A DNA stretch of 7,823 nucleotides, from NCBI GenBank assembly GCA_001771975.1, contig MERE01000049.1, positions 1 to 7,823 on the forward strand, in the 5' to 3' direction. The stretch comes from Betaproteobacteria bacterium RIFCSPLOWO2_02_FULL_68_150. Its GTDB lineage: Bacteria; Pseudomonadota; Gammaproteobacteria; Burkholderiales; SG8-39. Made by a program: the position numbers and the translations under genes. Shown piece after piece: positions 4,649 through 7,823 of the stretch; position 1 is the stretch's first letter, and each line of letters starts with the position of its first letter. Below the pieces are notes generated by a model, which was given only the letters and a program-made list of their open reading frames with translations, did no database searches and was not told where the DNA came from.

Positions 4649-7600
4649 ACGCGCCCGTCGATCCCGCGATTCTCGCCCGGGCTTCGCTCGATGATAAATA
4701 CACGCTGCCGCAGGGCCGCGTGTTTCTGACGGGGCTGCAGTCGATCGCGCGCCTCGCGATGCTGCAGCGGGTGCGCGACGAGCGCACCGGCCTGAATACG
4801 GCGGGCTACATCTCCGGATACCGCGGCTCGCCGCTCGGCGGCCTCGACCAGACGCTGGCGCGCGCGCGCACCCATCTTGAAAAACACCACGTCAAGTTCC
4901 AGCCCGGGCTGAACGAGGATCTCGCGGCGACCGCGATCTGGGGCACGCAACAGGTCGGCATGTTTCCCGGCGCGCGCTACGACGGCGTGTTCTCGATGTG
5001 GTATGGCAAGGGACCCGGCGTCGACCGCTGCGGCGACGTCTTCAAGCACGCCAACGCCGCGGGCACGTCCAGGAACGGCGGCGTGCTGGTGCTTGCGGGG
5101 GACGATCACGGCGCCAAGTCCTCGACGCTGCCGCACCAGAGCGAGCACATCTTCAAGGCCTGCTGCATCCCGGTGCTGAACCCCTCGAACGTGCAGGAAT
5201 ATCTCGACCTCGGCCTGCACGGCTTTGCCATGAGCCGCTACTCGGGCTGCTGGATCGCGTTCAAATGCGTCACCGACGTGGTCGAGTCGGGCGCCTCGGT
5301 CGACGTCGATCCGGAGCGCGTCGCGATCCGCCTGCCGGAGGATTTCACCCTGCCGCAGGGCGGACTCAACATCCGCTGGCCCGACAGCTTCCTCGAGCAG
5401 GAGTCGCGCCTGCTCGACTGGAAGGTGTACGCGGCGCTCGCGTACGTACGCGCCAACCAGCTCGATCGCATCGTGTGGGATTCGCCGCAGGCGCGGCTCG
5501 GGATCATCACCACGGGAAAATCGTACGGCGACACGATGCAGGCGCTCGCCGACCTGGGCATCGACGAGGACGCGGCGCGGCGCATCGGACTGCGCGTGTA
5601 CAAGGTGGCGATGAGCTGGCCGCTCGAGCCGCAGGGCGCGCGCCGCTTCGCCCGGGGGCTGGAGGAAATCCTCGTCATCGAGGAAAAACGCCAGCTGATC
5701 GAATACCAGATCAAGGAGGAACTGTACGCCTGGGAGCCGGGTGCGCAGGCGCCGCGCGTGGTGGGCAAGTTCGACGACAATGGCGAGTGGAGCCGCGCCG
5801 ACGGCAAGCCCGCCGGCACATGGCTGCTGCCTGCACACTACGAACATTCGCCGGCGCTGGTAGCGCAAGCGATCGCGAGCCGCCTGGCGCGCCTCGGCAT
5901 GGATCGCCTGCTTGGCAGCGCGTTCCGCGAGCGTCTCGCGTTCCTCGAGTTCAAGGAAAAGGCGCTTGCCAGACCGCGCGTCACCGCGCTGCGCCAACCC
6001 TACTTTTGCTCCGGCTGCCCGCACAACACGTCGACCCGCGTGCCCGAAGGCAGCCGCGCCACCGCCGGCATCGGGTGCCACTTCATGGCGGTGTGGATGA
6101 ACCGCAGCACCGCGACCTTCACGCACATGGGGGCGGAGGGCGCGCCGTGGATCGGCCAGGCGCCGTTCACGGAGGAGAAGCACATCTTCGCCAATCTGGG
6201 CGACGGCACGTATTACCACTCGGGATTGCTCGCAATCCGCGCCGCGGTCGCCGCCAAAGTGACGATGACCTACAAGATCCTCTACAACGATGCCGTGGCG
6301 ATGACCGGCGGCCAGATGCACGACGGCCCGCTCGATCCGGCCATCATTTCGCGCCAGATCGCGGCCGAAGGCGTGCAGCCGATCGTCGTCGTCACCGACG
6401 AGCCGCAGAAGTACCCGGCGGGCACCGCGTGGGCGGCGAACGTCAGCATCCGCCATCGCGACCAGCTGGACGCGGTGCAGCGCGAGCTGCGCGAGCTGCC
6501 CGGCGTCTCGGCGATCATCTACGACCAGACCTGCGCCTCCGAGAAGCGCCGGCGCCGCAAGCGCAACGAATATCCCGATCCGGCCCGGCGCGCGCTCATC
6601 AACGAGATGGTGTGCGAGGGTTGCGGCGACTGCAGCACGAAATCGAACTGCCTGTCGGTCGAGCCGCTCGAGACCGAATTCGGCCGCAAGCGCAGGATCA
6701 ACCAATCCACCTGCAACAAGGACTTCTCCTGCGTGAATGGCTTCTGCCCGAGTTTCATCACGGTCGAGGGTGGGCAACTGAGGAAGGGCCGCGTCAAGGC
6801 GCGCCGCGACGTGGCCGATGTCTTTCCCGGGCTCGAGGAGATTGCGCCGCCCGAACTGGCGGCGCCGTACGGGATTCTGGTGAACGGCATCGGCGGCACC
6901 GGCGTCATCACGATCGGGCAGATTCTCGCGATGGCGGCCCACCTCGAAGGCAAGGGCGTGTCGGTGCTCGACATGTCGGGCCTGGCGCAGAAGGGCGGCC
7001 CGGTGATGTCGCATGTGCGTTTGGCCACGCGGCCCGGGGAGCTGCACGCGACGCGCATCAGCACCGGAGAAGCGAATCTCATCATCGGCTGCGATCTGGT
7101 CGTGACGGCGAGCAGCGAGGCGCTTTCCAAGATGAGTCCGGCGAAGTCGCGCGCGGCGGTCAACGCCACCACCGCGCCGACCGCGGAATTCGTTCGCAAT
7201 CCGAACTGGCAGTTGCCGGGCAGCGATCTGCTGCACGACGTGAAGGAGGCTTGCGGCGCGGACCACGTGGCATTCGTGCCGGCGACCGAGATCGCGGCCA
7301 GCCTGATGGGCGATTCGATCGCCACCAACATGTTCATGCTCGGCTACTGCTGGCAAAAGGGCTGGGTGCCGCTCGCGCGCGCCTCGCTCGAGCGCGCGAT
7401 CGAGCTCAATGGCGTACAGGTCGAATTCAATCTCGGCAGTTTCTTGTGGGGACGACGCGCGGCGGTCGACGTGGAACGCGTGCAGCGCATCGCGACGCCA
7501 GCCGAGGTGATCCCCATCGAGCGGCACCTGTCGCGCAACCTGGACGAAGTGATCGAGCGGCGCGTGGCGCATTTGACTGCGTACCAGGATGCGGCCTACG

Positions 7601-7823
7601 CGGCGCGCTACCGGGCGCTCGTCGATCGCGTGCGCGCGGCGGAGCAGGAGCGCGTCGGCTCCACCAAGCTGGCGGAGGCCGTGGCGCGCAACTGCGCCAA
7701 GCTGATGGCGTACAAGGACGAGTACGAAGTGGCGCGGCTGCACGCCGATCCCGCGTTCGTGAATTCCATCCGCGAGCAGTTCGAGGGCGACTACAAGCTG
7801 GTGTACCACCTAGCGCCGCCGTT
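4645..7823 (+). CDS. Indolepyruvate ferredoxin oxidoreductase, fused IorA-IorB type (3' end outside window)
   Basis: The enzyme oxidatively decarboxylates aryl 2-oxoacids such as indolepyruvate, formed by transamination of aromatic amino acids, to aryl-acetyl-CoA with ferredoxin as acceptor. It uses thiamine diphosphate and Fe-S clusters. The visible 1059 codons have no stop or frameshift. Residues 25-240 form the N-terminal 2-oxoacid oxidoreductase domain (GYISGYRGSPLGGLDQ at 54-69). The thiamine-diphosphate motif runs from GDG at 519-521 to YND at 547-549. Cysteines 657, 660, 663 and 669 (C-x2-C-x2-C-x5-C), then 690, 696 and 701, are the likely Fe-S ligands. The IorB-like gamma domain begins near 743 with GIGGTGV (748-754) and GLAQKGGPV. 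Archaeal enzymes carry these parts on two subunits; fusion is usual in proteobacteria. Family members run about 1150-1200 residues, so roughly 100 are missing at the window edge. No ferredoxin gene is visible. Confidence 0.93.
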   Translation, partial: MNAPVDPAILARASLDDKYTLPQGRVFLTGLQSIARLAMLQRVRDERTGLNTAGYISGYRGSPLGGLDQTLARARTHLEKHHVKFQPGLNEDLAATAIWGTQQVGMFPGARYDGVFSMWYGKGPGVDRCGDVFKHANAAGTSRNGGVLVLAGDDHGAKSSTLPHQSEHIFKACCIPVLNPSNVQEYLDLGLHGFAMSRYSGCWIAFKCVTDVVESGASVDVDPERVAIRLPEDFTLPQGGLNIRWPDSFLEQESRLLDWKVYAALAYVRANQLDRIVWDSPQARLGIITTGKSYGDTMQALADLGIDEDAARRIGLRVYKVAMSWPLEPQGARRFARGLEEILVIEEKRQLIEYQIKEELYAWEPGAQAPRVVGKFDDNGEWSRADGKPAGTWLLPAHYEHSPALVAQAIASRLARLGMDRLLGSAFRERLAFLEFKEKALARPRVTALRQPYFCSGCPHNTSTRVPEGSRATAGIGCHFMAVWMNRSTATFTHMGAEGAPWIGQAPFTEEKHIFANLGDGTYYHSGLLAIRAAVAAKVTMTYKILYNDAVAMTGGQMHDGPLDPAIISRQIAAEGVQPIVVVTDEPQKYPAGTAWAANVSIRHRDQLDAVQRELRELPGVSAIIYDQTCASEKRRRRKRNEYPDPARRALINEMVCEGCGDCSTKSNCLSVEPLETEFGRKRRINQSTCNKDFSCVNGFCPSFITVEGGQLRKGRVKARRDVADVFPGLEEIAPPELAAPYGILVNGIGGTGVITIGQILAMAAHLEGKGVSVLDMSGLAQKGGPVMSHVRLATRPGELHATRISTGEANLIIGCDLVVTASSEALSKMSPAKSRAAVNATTAPTAEFVRNPNWQLPGSDLLHDVKEACGADHVAFVPATEIAASLMGDSIATNMFMLGYCWQKGWVPLARASLERAIELNGVQVEFNLGSFLWGRRAAVDVERVQRIATPAEVIPIERHLSRNLDEVIERRVAHLTAYQDAAYAARYRALVDRVRAAEQERVGSTKLAEAVARNCAKLMAYKDEYEVARLHADPAFVNSIREQFEGDYKLVYHLAPP

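Noticed and set aside
4525..7809. A 1094-codon open frame on the minus strand
   Set aside because: It is antisense to the indolepyruvate oxidoreductase, whose plus-strand frame shows clear cofactor and cysteine motifs throughout. The minus-strand translation is Arg/His/Ala-rich with no recognisable domain, a usual effect of high-GC codon bias.

Overview
The window looks like chromosomal DNA from a GC-rich proteobacterium, most likely a betaproteobacterium. The grounds are strong G/C preference at third codon positions, the tRNA-Tyr / tRNA-Gly / tRNA-Thr / tuf arrangement typical of beta- and gammaproteobacteria, a NadX-type aspartate dehydrogenase, and a fused single-chain indolepyruvate ferredoxin oxidoreductase. 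Genus cannot be assigned from this sequence.

Layout. (1) Positions 1-482, minus strand: the start of an elongation factor Tu gene preceded by tRNA-Thr(GGT), tRNA-Gly(TCC) and tRNA-Tyr(GTA), all with encoded CCA ends. A near-consensus promoter sits just upstream of tRNA-Tyr. (2) Positions 505-1320, minus strand: a probable L-aspartate dehydrogenase (271 aa). (3) Positions 1374-3475, plus strand, divergent from it across a 53-bp gap: gmd and fcl, overlapping by one base, which together convert GDP-D-mannose to GDP-L-fucose. (4) Positions 3476-3671: an intergenic stretch packed with inverted repeats. It has two perfect GC-rich hairpins, the second with an all-purine loop, then two mutually exclusive smaller dyads and an AT-richer probable promoter region. 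(5) Positions 3672-4613, plus strand: a LysR-family regulator of the CrgA-like type. (6) Position 4645 to the window end, plus strand: a large indolepyruvate ferredoxin oxidoreductase with its IorA-like and IorB-like parts fused. It is cut by the window edge and is probably co-transcribed with the LysR gene.

Functionally these are four unrelated modules: translation (tRNAs and EF-Tu), aspartate/NAD-related metabolism, nucleotide-sugar supply for a fucose-containing surface glycan, and aromatic 2-oxoacid oxidation with its putative regulator. No phage, transposon, CRISPR or defence genes are visible. I found no convincing new multi-gene system. The least explained DNA is the hairpin cluster at 3482-3600, followed by the 11-codon reading frame that exactly bridges the LysR stop and the oxidoreductase start.
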